A DNA stretch of 64,000 nucleotides from Nitrospira sp. UBA5698 (GCA_002420115.1 DIHK01000063.1:50310-114309), one strand, 5' to 3'; counted from the first letter of the stretch, positions 1 through 8,846 are shown. The notes: generated from the letters alone by a model not told the origin. Translations and numbers: made by a program.

Positions 1-2
1 CC

Positions 3-884
3 GACTTTGATGTGGTGAAGGTGGAGCGACGATTGTTGCTGCCGCTGCGGATTCCACTCCTTGCGTCTTTGTGCAACAGATTGCTGGCCTATCTTCCTGG
101 GTTTCGTGGACTCTGTCTCTCTCACTATGTGATTGCTCGCGCGAGGCTCCGAAGGCCGGAGCGGCCTTATTCAACGACGATCGTCATTCCCTGCCGAAAC
201 GAACAAGGCAACATCGACGCGACACTCCGGCGGATTCCACAGTTTGGAGGCCGCCAGGAGATCCTTTTTGTCGATGGGCATTCGACAGACGGGACGGCAG
301 ATGAGATCAAACGCGTTATGGCATTTTACCCTGGGAGAAATATCAAACTTCTGACACAGGACGGGCAAGGGAAAAGTGATGCGGTTCGCAAGGGGTTTGC
401 CCATGCGATGGGCGACATCCTCATGATCCTGGACGCAGACGCGACCATGCCGCCGGAAGCCCTCCCGAAATTCTATGAAGCCATCGCAAGTGGAAAAGGC
501 GAGTTGATCATCGGCTGTCGGCTGATCTATCCCCAGGAGGGTCGGGCGATGCACCTGATGACGCTATTTGGAAACAAGGTGTTTGGGATGGCGTTCTCTT
601 GGTTGTTCAACCAGCGGATCAAGGACACACTGTGTGGCACAAAGGTCTTATTCCGCCGAGACTATGAACGCCTAGCGGGTAGTCGGTCGTACTTCGGCGA
701 GTTCGACCCCCTCGGAGATTTTGATTTATTGTTCGGTGCGTCGAAGCTCAATCTGCAGATGGTGGAGATTCCCGTTCGGTATGAAGCGCGGACGTTTGGT
801 AGTGCGACGATTCGACGGTTCGCACAAGGAAGGTTGTTGCTCAAGATGGCGGTCTACGGATTCTGTCGTCTCAAGGCGGTATGA
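3..884 (+). CDS. Family 2 glycosyltransferase, probably C-terminal part of a methyltransferase-glycosyltransferase fusion (5' truncated)
   Basis: The frame is already open at the window edge, so the gene starts upstream. The visible part has a GT-A nucleotide-diphospho-sugar fold: a first beta-strand TTIVIPCRNEQGNI about 55 residues in, VDGHSTDGTADEI, and the metal/sugar-nucleotide DADATMPPEA motif. This is the DPM1/DolP-mannosyltransferase-like group that adds a sugar to a lipid carrier at the inner membrane. The stretch before it (VKVERRLLLP, then an LPGFRGLCLSHYVIAR segment) resembles the end of a SAM-dependent methyltransferase domain, as in bifunctional methyltransferase/glycosyltransferases; that part is inferred. 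No membrane anchor is visible at the C-terminus. An internal GTG at 12 could be read as a start but would leave an odd basic leader. The next gene is ndk, 178 bases downstream. Confidence 0.8.
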   Translation, partial: DFDVVKVERRLLLPLRIPLLASLCNRLLAYLPGFRGLCLSHYVIARARLRRPERPYSTTIVIPCRNEQGNIDATLRRIPQFGGRQEILFVDGHSTDGTADEIKRVMAFYPGRNIKLLTQDGQGKSDAVRKGFAHAMGDILMILDADATMPPEALPKFYEAIASGKGELIIGCRLIYPQEGRAMHLMTLFGNKVFGMAFSWLFNQRIKDTLCGTKVLFRRDYERLAGSRSYFGEFDPLGDFDLLFGASKLNLQMVEIPVRYEARTFGSATIRRFAQGRLLLKMAVYGFCRLKAV

Positions 885-980
885 GCACCCTCTCCGCTTG
901 TAATGAGCTCGCCAGGAGGCCCAGCACGATCCTGTCGAGATAACGTCGAAGATTCCGCCTCGAGAATCGCTGCAACAGGC

Positions 981-1010
981 TTGCAAGCCGGAAGAGGCCC
1001 CACCTATAAT
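981..1010 (+). promoter_or_regulatory. Sigma-70-type promoter of ndk
   Basis: TTGCAA at 981-986 (4 of 6 matches to the -35 consensus), an 18-base spacer, then a perfect TATAAT at 1005-1010, 52 bases before the ndk start. Seen directly; activity is inferred. Confidence 0.55.
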
Positions 1011-1062
1011 GTGCCCGCTATCTCAGTGGATCTGTTAACAATTTGGAGGAGTCGGAGCGATC

Positions 1063-1482
1063 ATGAACGAACGAACATTGGCCATTATCAAGCCGGATGC
1101 CGTCGAGAAGAATGCCATCGGAGATATCATTCACCGATACGAACAGGCAGGACTGAAGGCGATTGCTATCAAGATGATTCACATGTCTCAGTCTGTCGCG
1201 GAAGGGTTTTACGCGGTGCACAAGGCGCGTCCGTTTTTCGGGAGTCTGTGTGCCTTCATGTCGTCCGGTCCGGCTGTGGTGATCGTGCTGCAGGGTGAGA
1301 ATGCGATCAAGAAGAATCGGGAGTTAATGGGCGCAACGGATCCGGCGAAGGCCGATGCAGGCACCATCCGCAAAGCTCATGGAGCGAATATTGAGTTTAA
1401 TGCCGTCCATGGATCAGACTCACCGGAGACCGCTCAGTTTGAGGTCGGATATTTCTTCCCCGGCATGGAGATCTTTGGATAG
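1063..1482 (+). CDS. ndk: Nucleoside diphosphate kinase
   Basis: Transfers the gamma-phosphate of ATP to nucleoside diphosphates through a phosphohistidine, keeping NTP and dNTP pools balanced in the cytosol. At 139 residues it has the standard length. It opens with the family signature ERTLAIIKPDAVEKN, and the active-site histidine lies in NAVHGSDSPE near residue 116, followed by the usual GYFFPGMEIFG-type end. A GGAGG Shine-Dalgarno at 1045-1049 supports the ATG. It stands alone with its own promoter; gcvH follows after about 170 bases with a hairpin between them. Nothing unusual. Confidence 0.97.
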   Translation: MNERTLAIIKPDAVEKNAIGDIIHRYEQAGLKAIAIKMIHMSQSVAEGFYAVHKARPFFGSLCAFMSSGPAVVIVLQGENAIKKNRELMGATDPAKADAGTIRKAHGANIEFNAVHGSDSPETAQFEVGYFFPGMEIFG

Positions 1483-1489
1483 AGCGCGT

Positions 1490-1526
1490 AAGAAACGGGT
1501 CGGCGATGGTGGTCAGTCCGTTTCTT
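1490..1526 (+). terminator. Hairpin after ndk, possible terminator
   Basis: A perfect 9-bp stem, AAGAAACGG pairing with CCGTTTCTT, closes a 19-base loop just after the ndk stop. There is no clear T-run after it, so intrinsic termination is uncertain; it could instead protect the mRNA 3' end. Confidence 0.35.
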
Positions 1527-1655
1527 GACAATACCAACCGCTCCCACTACCATCCTGAAAAATTGATTTGGTCAGGGTTGAGGCTAAGTGATTCGTTGCC
1601 GGTCCTTCCCTCAACCTTGTAGACTCGCATAGTGGATCTCAAGAACGGAGCCGAC

Positions 1656-2042
1656 ATGATTCCATCCGATTTACGGTATCACCAGGAGCATGAGTGGGTT
1701 CGAGTCGAGGGCAAACAGGCGACGGTGGGAATCAGCCACTTCGCGCAGGATGCGTTGGGCGACATCGTCTTTCTAGACCTTCCCAAGGTCGGGGCGACCG
1801 TGAAGGTTGGGCAGCAGATAGGGGAAGTCGAGTCGACCAAAACCACGTCAACGATCTACACGCCGGTCAGCGGGACGGTCACCAAGATCAACACGGATCT
1901 GAAAGATCATCCTGAGGTGGTGAATTCAGATCCCTATGGCAAGGGATGGATGGCGGTCATTGAGCTGAGCAGTCCCGGAGACGTTGATCAACTGATGACG
2001 GCCACTCAATACGAAGCCTTTCTCGCCAGTCAGAAGCATTGA
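1656..2042 (+). CDS. gcvH: Glycine cleavage system H protein
   Basis: Lipoyl carrier protein that shuttles the aminomethyl group between the P, T and L proteins of glycine cleavage; in some bacteria H proteins also serve lipoate assembly. Has the biotinyl/lipoyl-like fold: YHQEHEWVRVEG, GISHFAQDALGDIVFLDLP and the lipoyl-lysine motif EVESTKTTSTIYTPVSG, whose K takes the cofactor, then GWM near the end. The ATG at 1656 gives 128 residues, the usual size, and has ACGGAG upstream; an in-frame GTG at 1632 would add eight residues not typical of the family. The neighbour lpdA supplies the L-type enzyme; gcvT and gcvP are not in the window. Confidence 0.95.
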   Translation: MIPSDLRYHQEHEWVRVEGKQATVGISHFAQDALGDIVFLDLPKVGATVKVGQQIGEVESTKTTSTIYTPVSGTVTKINTDLKDHPEVVNSDPYGKGWMAVIELSSPGDVDQLMTATQYEAFLASQKH

Positions 2043-2133
2043 CAATTGTGTCCGTTGGATCGGCGAACCATTGTGTGATTGAATCATTGGTACCCATTGG
2101 CAATGTCTCAATCAACGATGAATATCTGATCCG

Positions 2134-3567
2134 ATGACCTCCTCACCCCACATCGCGATTCTTGGAGCCGGCCCAGGCGGTTATGTCGCAGCGATCCGTG
2201 CGGCTCAGCTCGGCGCACGGGTCACAGTCATCGAGCGAGAGAAGCTCGGCGGAGTCTGCCTCAACTGGGGGTGTATTCCTAGCAAAGCGCTGCTCTCCGT
2301 CGTAGAGCTTGGGGACAAGCTCAAGAAGGCGGAGGATCTGGGGCTGATACTCCAGACACCGGCGACTTATGATCTTGCTCGCATGGTGGCCCGAAAAGAG
2401 AAGGTGGTTGCTTCACTTGTCAAAGGGATTGCGACACTGTTCAAAGGCTGGGGGGTCGAACAGGTTACCGGGCAAGGGGCCGTCAAGGATGCACGCACCA
2501 TTGCCGTGACATTACCGGATGGAGCGCTGCGTGAGATTCATGCTGACGCACTGGTAATCGCCACTGGATCCTCCTGGCCGAACCTTCCCCAATTTCCCAT
2601 CGATGGTCGGCAGATCGTGACCAGCCAGCAGATGCTTGACCTGACACAGGTTCCGGCCACCCTTGCCATTTTGGGTGGTGGAGTGGAGGGATGCGAGTTC
2701 GCCGCATTGTACAGCGGTCTTGGGACACAGGTCACCATCCTTGAACTCATGCCGCGGCTCCTTCCGTTGGAGGATGAGGAGATTTCCGCCACCATGGAGC
2801 GTGAGTTGAAGAAGCGGGGCGTGACCGTGATAACCGGCACGACGGTGGAGAAATGCGAGCGATCACCTGAGTCGTTGGTCCTGTCGTTGAAAGACGGAAG
2901 CACGATCGCGGCTGAGAAGTTCTTGGTTTCGGTGGGGCGCGGATTCAATTCGCGAGGGATCGGATTGGAACAGGTCGGTGTTGCGCTTGGGCGTCGTGGC
3001 GACGTGCTGGTTGATGAACAGCTGCGTACAAACGTTCCCGGTATCTATGGGATTGGTGATGTGACAGGCAAGGCGATGTTGGCCCATGTCGCATCGACGC
3101 AGGGACAGGTAGCGGTTGAGAATATTTTAGGACATCAACGGACGATCGATTATGCCGTGATCCCAGCCGGCATCTTCACCCTGCCGGAGATCGGACGTGT
3201 CGGATTGACGGAGCAACAGGCCAGAGCCCGCGCGGAGCAGAACGGCAAAGATCCGAACCAGGCAGTGAAGGTCGGACGATTTCGCTATGGGGCGTTGGGG
3301 AAGGCTCAAGCCACAGGAGAGACGACCGGATTCTACAAAGTCATAGCTGATGCCGAGACCAGTCGGATCCTGGGTATGCATATTCTCGGGGCCCATGCGG
3401 CGGATCTCATTCATGAACCGGCGTTGGCGATGCAGATGGGGGCAACGGCCAGCCAAGTTGCTCGTCTCATCCACGCCCATCCAACGCTCGCCGAAGGCGT
3501 GATGGAATCAATGGAAGATCTTGATGGAGCGGCCATTCACCAATTGAGAAAGACAGGAAAGGGATGA
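2134..3567 (+). CDS. lpdA: Dihydrolipoyl dehydrogenase
   Basis: FAD-dependent E3/L protein that reoxidises dihydrolipoamide with NAD+ for glycine cleavage and 2-oxoacid dehydrogenase complexes. The 477 residues show an N-terminal FAD Rossmann motif GAGPGGYVAAIRAAQLG, the redox-active disulfide GGVCLNWGCIPSKAL (Cys about residues 42 and 47), a second dinucleotide fold GGGVEGCEFAALYSGLG for NAD, the IYGIGDVTG FAD segment, and the C-terminal dimer-interface HAHPTLAEG with the catalytic His-Glu pair. The 3' end overlaps the ComEA-like gene by four bases (ATGA), suggesting a short operon lpdA-comEA-tyrS. The Shine-Dalgarno is weak. Confidence 0.96.
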   Translation: MTSSPHIAILGAGPGGYVAAIRAAQLGARVTVIEREKLGGVCLNWGCIPSKALLSVVELGDKLKKAEDLGLILQTPATYDLARMVARKEKVVASLVKGIATLFKGWGVEQVTGQGAVKDARTIAVTLPDGALREIHADALVIATGSSWPNLPQFPIDGRQIVTSQQMLDLTQVPATLAILGGGVEGCEFAALYSGLGTQVTILELMPRLLPLEDEEISATMERELKKRGVTVITGTTVEKCERSPESLVLSLKDGSTIAAEKFLVSVGRGFNSRGIGLEQVGVALGRRGDVLVDEQLRTNVPGIYGIGDVTGKAMLAHVASTQGQVAVENILGHQRTIDYAVIPAGIFTLPEIGRVGLTEQQARARAEQNGKDPNQAVKVGRFRYGALGKAQATGETTGFYKVIADAETSRILGMHILGAHAADLIHEPALAMQMGATASQVARLIHAHPTLAEGVMESMEDLDGAAIHQLRKTGKG

Positions 3568-4004
3568 TCAAGTCTCTCTTTGTCAAATTGGGAATGTTGG
3601 CCGTCACGGTTGGAATTGTCTTGTGGATGGGATGGATGCGTCATGTGGCTGTCGAGTCGTCTGATGCTTTCACGCAGGAGCAGACTGCGAGGGGTGTGAA
3701 CGGTTCCGGTCAACATGCGCTTGACCAGAGTCGTGTGGTATCGGCTAAGGTAGGCAGGTTGCACAATGGAGCCTTGCTGGATTTGAATCGAGCTACTGCA
3801 GATGAACTGGAAGCTCTGCCGGGTATTGGTGCTGTGCTGGCGCAACGGGTGGTTGCGTTTCGAGAATCGGCAGGACGGTTTCGTACGGTTGATGATCTGC
3901 GTGGCGTCAAAGGGATCGGCGCCAAAAAAATTGATCGCCTCAAGTCATTGATCACAGTCTCCAGCAGCGAGACGCAACGAGAGACGGAGCGACGTGCGTC
4001 ATGA
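3564..4004 (+). CDS. ComEA-like helix-hairpin-helix DNA-binding protein
   Basis: 146 residues. An N-terminal hydrophobic segment (about residues 8-25, LGMLAVTVGIVLWMGW) probably anchors it in the inner membrane or acts as a signal. The C-terminal part is a tandem helix-hairpin-helix of ComEA type: LDLNRATADELEALPGIG, then FRTVDDLRGVKGIGAKKID. ComEA proteins bind incoming double-stranded DNA in the periplasm during natural transformation; many bacteria without known competence also carry short versions, so the role here is inferred. Translationally coupled on both sides, to lpdA (ATGA) and tyrS (ATGA). Confidence 0.85.
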   Translation: MIKSLFVKLGMLAVTVGIVLWMGWMRHVAVESSDAFTQEQTARGVNGSGQHALDQSRVVSAKVGRLHNGALLDLNRATADELEALPGIGAVLAQRVVAFRESAGRFRTVDDLRGVKGIGAKKIDRLKSLITVSSSETQRETERRAS

Positions 4005-5209
4005 AGGATGTCACCCAACAACTTGACCTCATTCTCCGTGGTGCGGTGGAGGTCATTCAGCAGACTGAGCTCGAAGCCAAACTGAAGCGTTCCCTCTCGG
4101 AGAAGCGGCCCTTACGCATCAAAGCGGGGTTTGATCCGACGGCACCGGATCTTCATCTTGGGCACACGGTCCTGATCCATAAGCTGAAACACTTTCAAGA
4201 TCTTGGGCACAACGTGATCTTCCTGATCGGTGATTTTACCGGGATGATCGGTGATCCAACTGGGGTGTCCGAGACACGTCGGGCGCTGACCAAGGAACAA
4301 GTCCAGGAGAATGCCAAGACGTACCAGCGTCAGATCTTCAAGATTCTTGATCCGGAGAAAACCACCATCGACTTCAATAGTCGATGGATGGGACCCATGA
4401 CGGCTGATGGCTTAATCCAACTGGCCGCGCATTACCGAGTCGCCAGAATGATGGAACGCGATGATTTTCACAAGCGGTACCATGAGCAGAAACCTATCAG
4501 TGTCCACGAATTTCTCTATCCGCTTGTGCAGGGGTATGACTCCGTCGCATTGAAGGCGGATGTGGAGTTGGGGGGGACGGATCAAAAGTTCAACCTCTTA
4601 GTCGGGCGTGAGTTGCAGCGAGATTATGGTCAGGAATCACAAGTGGTGATTACGATGCCGTTGCTCGAAGGCACGGACGGCGTGAAGAAGATGAGCAAGA
4701 GTGTCGGCAACTATATCGCCCTAGAAGACAAGCCGGGGGAGATGTTCGGTAAGGTCATGTCGATCAGTGATCAGCTGATGTACCGGTACTATGAGCTGCT
4801 GACGACGGAAGATCTCGGTCAGGCCAGGTCACTGCATCCAATGGAAGCCAAACAGACCCTCGCTGAGCTGATTGTGGCGCAGTACCACGGAGCTGAGGCA
4901 GGGAAGCAGGCTAGAGCGGAGTTTGCACAGAAGTTCCAGAAGCAAGAATTTCCCGATGAGCCGGATGTGCGAGTGCAATTGACCACAACTGACCTGCGAG
5001 ATGGAAAGGCCATTGGGTTGGTTGATCTTGTGGCCAAAACAGGGCTGGTTCCCAGCAAGAGCGAAGCACGCCGGCTCATCATTCAAGGTGGCGTCGAAAT
5101 CGATGGACACAAACAGAGCGATGCCAATACCACTCTGGAGGTTGTGCAGGACAGGCAATATCGTCTGAAGATTGGTCGACGAAAGTTTGCAACGGTGGAA
5201 CGCATCTAA
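4001..5209 (+). CDS. tyrS: Tyrosyl-tRNA synthetase
   Basis: Class I aminoacyl-tRNA synthetase charging tRNA-Tyr. Length 402 residues fits the bacterial TyrRS family. The HIGH-like motif appears as HLGHTVLIHKL near residue 49 and the KMSKS loop as KKMSKSVGNYI near residue 230; the tyrosine pocket contains VQGYDSVALKADVELGGTDQ. An S4 RNA-binding domain occupies the C-terminus (VPSKSEARRLIIQGGVEIDG). The start overlaps the stop of the ComEA-like gene by four bases. A tRNA-Gly gene follows 88 bases after the stop. Confidence 0.97.
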   Translation: MKDVTQQLDLILRGAVEVIQQTELEAKLKRSLSEKRPLRIKAGFDPTAPDLHLGHTVLIHKLKHFQDLGHNVIFLIGDFTGMIGDPTGVSETRRALTKEQVQENAKTYQRQIFKILDPEKTTIDFNSRWMGPMTADGLIQLAAHYRVARMMERDDFHKRYHEQKPISVHEFLYPLVQGYDSVALKADVELGGTDQKFNLLVGRELQRDYGQESQVVITMPLLEGTDGVKKMSKSVGNYIALEDKPGEMFGKVMSISDQLMYRYYELLTTEDLGQARSLHPMEAKQTLAELIVAQYHGAEAGKQARAEFAQKFQKQEFPDEPDVRVQLTTTDLRDGKAIGLVDLVAKTGLVPSKSEARRLIIQGGVEIDGHKQSDANTTLEVVQDRQYRLKIGRRKFATVERI

Positions 5210-5297
5210 TAACAATGACTTGGTAGATGTCTTAAGAAGTCCAGATCCACGTGCAACTGGACACTCAGCCGCTGTTCCTGTATAAGATCTCCAGCGA

Positions 5298-5372
5298 GCG
5301 GGCGTAGCTCAGTGGTAGAGTCCTTGCTTCCCAAGCAAGTTGTCGTGGGTTCAAATCCCATCGCCCGCTCCA
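5298..5372 (+). tRNA. tRNA-Gly (anticodon CCC)
   Basis: Acceptor GCGGGCG pairs with CGCCCGC, the D-arm begins GCTCAGTGG, the anticodon stem CTTGC/GCAAG closes the loop TTCCCAA giving anticodon CCC, and the T-arm carries GGTTCAAATCC. The discriminator T is followed by a genomically encoded CCA (5370-5372). Confidence 0.95.
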
Positions 5373-5716
5373 AACCGCACGTCGTGTCATCCAGCGGCTC
5401 ATTTGGCAGAGCCCCTCTTCGTCAACGCCTCGCCGGATAAACACCGCAAGTATTCAACTAATGTATTCCTTTCTAAACTCCACACCTTAGATCCGTCTTT
5501 TATCATTCCTTCCTGATCCTCATGGATTCCTCTTCTCCTATTTTCATCCCTATTCCGTTTCATCTCCCGCAATATCGGCCAATTTTGAACGACCCTATGC
5601 AGCGAAGCTGTGGGCTTCCCCATCTTGAGAGGGATTTGAGCCTTCATACTCAGGTTGATAGAAATACGACCCTATTTATTCACGTCACGGTACAGGCTTT
5701 ACCAGGGAGACCAACC
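5373..5716 (+). other. Intergenic stretch between tRNA-Gly and lipoprotein gene
   Basis: 344 bases. An open frame continues upstream of the lipoprotein start, but its translation has no family features. The only supported element is the ribosome-binding site GGGAGA at 5704-5709 for the next gene. Confidence 0.5.
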
Positions 5717-6499
5717 ATGCAGGTGAGACGAATTCAGAAAAGTGTTCTTGGTTTGTTACTGCTTGTGGGGCTTTCTGCCTGTAGCGGGGGTGGTGATACG
5801 CCAGCACCAGCTCCGACACCGTCCCCGGCGGCCTCAGCCGAGGGACTTTGGTATGGGGCGACCAATACCATTCCTAGTCGCACTGTGACGGGAGTTGTGC
5901 TTGATGACGGCGTGTATTGGTTCCTATATTCAGTGGCCGGCGATTCATCGATTATTGCGGGAGTGGTCCAAGGCGACAGTAGCTCACAAGATGGTGTTCT
6001 GAATTCTTCAAATACCACAGATTTCAGCATCGAGCGAACGCCACTCATCCTCAACCCTACCGTCGACGGCAGCTACACAATGAAGCAGAGCTTAAGTGGA
6101 ACAATTTCTTATTCAAACCCGAACACGCAAAATTCATTCACGACAACATACGACAGCAATTACGAGCTGGCACCGGATATCACGGCTGTCGCAGGAACAT
6201 ACATCGGTCCAGTCTCGCTGAATGAGACCGTGGAAGTTACCGTGTCGCCCAATGGAGACATCACTGGTCATTCCATTTCAGGTCCGCCTGCGACTCAATG
6301 CACCTTCATCGGTTCATTTAAGCCACGGACACATGGGAATGTATTTAATGTGACGATCACATTTGGTGGACAGGCTTCGTGCAGCAATGGGAATGGCACT
6401 GTGAATGGGGTTGGAGTATTTCATGCAGGAAAGCTCTATAGCGCCGCGCTGAATAGTGGCAAAACAAACGGAGTTGTTTTTATCGGTACGAAACAGTAA
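5717..6499 (+). CDS. Hypothetical lipoprotein
   Basis: 260 residues from the ATG at 5717, chosen because GGGAGA lies 7 bases upstream and because the protein then begins with a clean lipoprotein signal peptide: MQVRRIQKS, a hydrophobic core and the lipobox LSAC, so Cys at about residue 22 would be lipidated. A Gly/Pro/Ala-rich linker follows, then a Thr/Ser/Asn-rich domain rich in predicted beta-strands with repeated patterns (YTMKQSLSGTISYS, GTYIGPVSLNETVEVTV, GSFKPRTHGNVFNVTITFG). It ends in a pattern resembling small beta-rich surface lipoproteins. The family is not recognised and no function is assigned. Probably exported to the outer membrane or periplasm. Confidence 0.75.
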   Translation: MQVRRIQKSVLGLLLLVGLSACSGGGDTPAPAPTPSPAASAEGLWYGATNTIPSRTVTGVVLDDGVYWFLYSVAGDSSIIAGVVQGDSSSQDGVLNSSNTTDFSIERTPLILNPTVDGSYTMKQSLSGTISYSNPNTQNSFTTTYDSNYELAPDITAVAGTYIGPVSLNETVEVTVSPNGDITGHSISGPPATQCTFIGSFKPRTHGNVFNVTITFGGQASCSNGNGTVNGVGVFHAGKLYSAALNSGKTNGVVFIGTKQ

Positions 6500-6731
6500 G
6501 TGTGCGAGGAACGCCCATGCGAAAAGCTCAGCAGACCTATCTCCTGTGATCCAGACTGCTGAGCGTGGGTCTCGCGTTTCTACCGGTGCCTGCTTTGGTC
6601 CGCCTGCAACCCTGTCTGAGCCAATAGCTTTTCCAATAAATAGGTTTGCCATAGTTGCCGTTGGCCGGCGACTCACCTAGGATGCATCTATTTCTCTAGA
6701 TATGTATCGTGATTTCACGAAAGGATCTGTC

Positions 6732-7046
6732 ATGACGAAAAAACAGATGCTTGTATTTTGCACCGCGGCGTTTCTCGGAGGAATACTGGGTGGGATCTTC
6801 AGTGCTCAGATCTTCGAGCCTAGGTCTGCTGCGGCGCAGAAGCCAAATGGAGTGAACGCTGAAGAGTTCTTATTGCTGGATTCGATTGGCAGAGCCCGGG
6901 CCGGTCTTGGACTGGACGCCAAGGGGGAGGTGGGGTTGGTGCTTCGGAGTAAAGATGGAAACCGGACCCTCACTCTGTCTCCTGACGACTCATTAGCCAT
7001 CAAGTTAGTCGAGCGAGGAGGCCGGATTCTGTGGAGTACACCGTAG
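6732..7046 (+). CDS. Hypothetical membrane-anchored or secreted small protein
   Basis: 104 residues from the ATG at 6732, preceded by AAGGA (6721-6725); an in-frame ATG at 6702 is less likely. Residues about 6-26 (LVFCTAAFLGGILGGIFSAQI) form one hydrophobic segment, either a signal peptide or an N-terminal anchor. The remainder contains a repeated strand-like pattern (EFLLLDSIGRARAGLGLDAKGEVGLVLRSKDGN, broken here into short motifs RARAGLGLD and EVGLVLRSKDG) seen in small exported proteins that follow a single TM helix. I do not recognise the function. It is convergent with rpmB 25 bases downstream. Confidence 0.65.
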   Translation: MTKKQMLVFCTAAFLGGILGGIFSAQIFEPRSAAAQKPNGVNAEEFLLLDSIGRARAGLGLDAKGEVGLVLRSKDGNRTLTLSPDDSLAIKLVERGGRILWSTP

Positions 7047-7071
7047 CTGTACGTGAACCGTGAGGAAAGAA

Positions 7072-7263
7072 CTAGACGGCTTTCTTGACCAATCCAGAAC
7101 GCAAACACCGGGTGCAGACACGGATCCGCTTGTTGCTCTTGCCGACGACGGCTCGCACGGTTTGAATGTTGGGATTGAACACACGCCGAGTCTTATTGTT
7201 TGCATGGCTGACATTGTTTCCGGAGACTGGCTTCTTGAGACACACTTCACACATAAATGCCAC
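7072..7263 (-). CDS. rpmB: 50S ribosomal protein L28
   Basis: 63-residue L28. It has the zinc-ribbon-type cysteines CEVCLKKP at the N-terminus and CTRCLRSG near the end (a C+ form), and the typical central SHANNKTRRVFNPNIQTV. Starts at GTG (complement of 7261-7263) with GGAG eight bases upstream; an alternative ATG four codons in would also work. It is a single gene on the minus strand, opposite to both neighbours. A C+ L28 is expected to bind zinc; bacteria with paralogous C- forms often control these by Zur, but no second copy is visible here. Confidence 0.93.
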   Translation of the reverse strand: MAFMCEVCLKKPVSGNNVSHANNKTRRVFNPNIQTVRAVVGKSNKRIRVCTRCLRSGLVKKAV

Positions 7264-7424
7264 GATCGTACTCCTTCTCGCTGAAATGAAATCTAGTTGA
7301 ACTGTCGGATATTACCATAGCGGGATGAATGCTCACAAGCCTCTGATTCTTCACATGATGCAGCGGGAGGGGAAGGCGCCAGCTAGTCGATCTTGACAAC
7401 TTCTCCAATGCTCTCCTATTGTGC

Positions 7425-7635
7425 TCAGCGTAGGAGTCTTCGAGCAAGGGAAGAGGGGTAAAGCTCTCGCAGTCCCGCTGCTGTAAATGGGAACGAAACC
7501 CGGTGATGCTACTGTCGCAACGGAGCTGTCATCCGCCAGCAATCAGCCTTGAGCTGAATGCTGTGAACCGATAGCTTCAAGAGATGGGAAGGTACGGGGA
7601 GTAGGGGGAACCATGAGTCAGAAGACCTGCTCGAA
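7425..7635 (+). ncRNA. Cobalamin riboswitch upstream of btuFCD
   Basis: Carries the conserved parts of the cobalamin aptamer in order: AAGGGAA-type element at 7447-7452, GGGGT, the core CGCAGTCCCGCTGCTGTAAAT (around 7468-7488) and the 3' B12-box end GTCAGAAGACCTGC at 7617-7630. It lies directly before btuF, so B12 binding would lower expression of the uptake operon. The peripheral stems are long, and the exact 5' boundary is estimated. Known class behaviour; expression effect inferred. Confidence 0.85.
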
Positions 7636-7670
7636 GATATGACCGTTGTTCCCTCGAGGCTGGGGAACGG

Positions 7671-8846
7671 GTGAGGATGAAGAAGCGGGTGCAATCCTCA
7701 AGGTCTAGTCAGGCCTTGGGGATTTTTATTGCTATCGCGTTGAAACTGGTTTCCTGCGGTGTTCTTGCATCATTGACGGCCTGCACTGTACGGGCATCTG
7801 TGCGTCTCGGCTGTTCACTTGCTGTGGTCTTTCGTGGAACTCCGTTTGGACGCGATCACGGGCATCAGTGGGTTATCGGACTCTGCGTCTGTCTGCTGTT
7901 GCTTGATGTGAGTATGGTATCGGCGTATGGTTCCAAAGTTTCAATCATGAAGCGACGGCCACAAGGAATTCTCACCGGCATGCCGTTCATGGCCCATGTC
8001 TCGTCTCGGGCTTTTGTCGATGATGCCGGGCGACGTCTCTATCTGGCGAAGCCGCCGGCACGCGTGGTCTCTCTGGCGCCGAGTATCACCGAGATGTTGT
8101 TTGCGCTTGGCTTGGGGGAGCAGATCGTCGGAGTCACAGAGTTTTGTGATTACCCGGCCGGTGCCAAATCCAAAGCCAAAGTCGGCTATGTCAATCCTAA
8201 CATGGAGACGATTATCGGCTTGCAACCAGATATGGTGCTGGCCCCTAAAGACTTTCTCCGCCCCGATCTCCAGATGAAACTGGAGCAGCTTAAAATCCCT
8301 GTGTTTGTCCTCGATGCCAAGACGTTGGAGGACATCCCGCTTCAGATACATACATTGGGGGCAATGTTCGAGAAAACCTCAGCCGCGAACGACATCACAC
8401 AACGTATCCGTCAGCGTATGACTGAGCTCAAACTCAAAGTGGAGACGCTTCCTACGAAGCGAGTCTTGTATGTGTTGAACAGCCAGCCGTTGATCAGCGT
8501 CGGGCCGGGAAGTTTTATCCATCAGATGATCGGCTTGGCAGGAGGAGTCAACGTCGCCGCTCAGGCGGGCGTTGCCTATCCACGACTAAGTATGGAGACC
8601 GTACTCAAGGAAGATCCGGAGGTGTTGATTTTCCCGAGCGGCGAGGTGGAAACGGTACCGCGAAGCGAGCAGCAGCAGTGGCGGCGTTGGGACTCGCTTT
8701 CGGCGGTCAAACGGCAGCGATTTCATGAAGTCTCGTCGAATCTCCTGAATCGTCCTGGGCCTCGTGTCATTGAAGGGTTGGAACAGCTCGTCCGGGCGAT
8801 TCATCCGGAACTCTTCGGCCCCAGTGTCCCTGCGCTTCAGCCATGA
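7671..8846 (+). CDS. btuF: Cobalamin ABC transporter substrate-binding protein (BtuF-like)
   Basis: Periplasmic corrinoid-binding protein that delivers B12 to BtuCD. The conserved type III binding-protein fold begins near residue 110: RVVSLAPSITEMLFALGLG, VGVTEFCDYP, PDMVLAPKDF, then GGVNVAAQAGVAYPRLSMETVLKEDPEVLIF and a C-terminal RPGPRVIEGLEQL. The long leader is odd: from GTG 7671 (or ATG 7677) there are two hydrophobic stretches, about residues 14-38 and 65-85, before the mature domain, so either the real start is further downstream or the leader is unusual. Sits just after a cobalamin riboswitch and 7 bases before btuC. Confidence 0.85.
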   Translation: MRMKKRVQSSRSSQALGIFIAIALKLVSCGVLASLTACTVRASVRLGCSLAVVFRGTPFGRDHGHQWVIGLCVCLLLLDVSMVSAYGSKVSIMKRRPQGILTGMPFMAHVSSRAFVDDAGRRLYLAKPPARVVSLAPSITEMLFALGLGEQIVGVTEFCDYPAGAKSKAKVGYVNPNMETIIGLQPDMVLAPKDFLRPDLQMKLEQLKIPVFVLDAKTLEDIPLQIHTLGAMFEKTSAANDITQRIRQRMTELKLKVETLPTKRVLYVLNSQPLISVGPGSFIHQMIGLAGGVNVAAQAGVAYPRLSMETVLKEDPEVLIFPSGEVETVPRSEQQQWRRWDSLSAVKRQRFHEVSSNLLNRPGPRVIEGLEQLVRAIHPELFGPSVPALQP

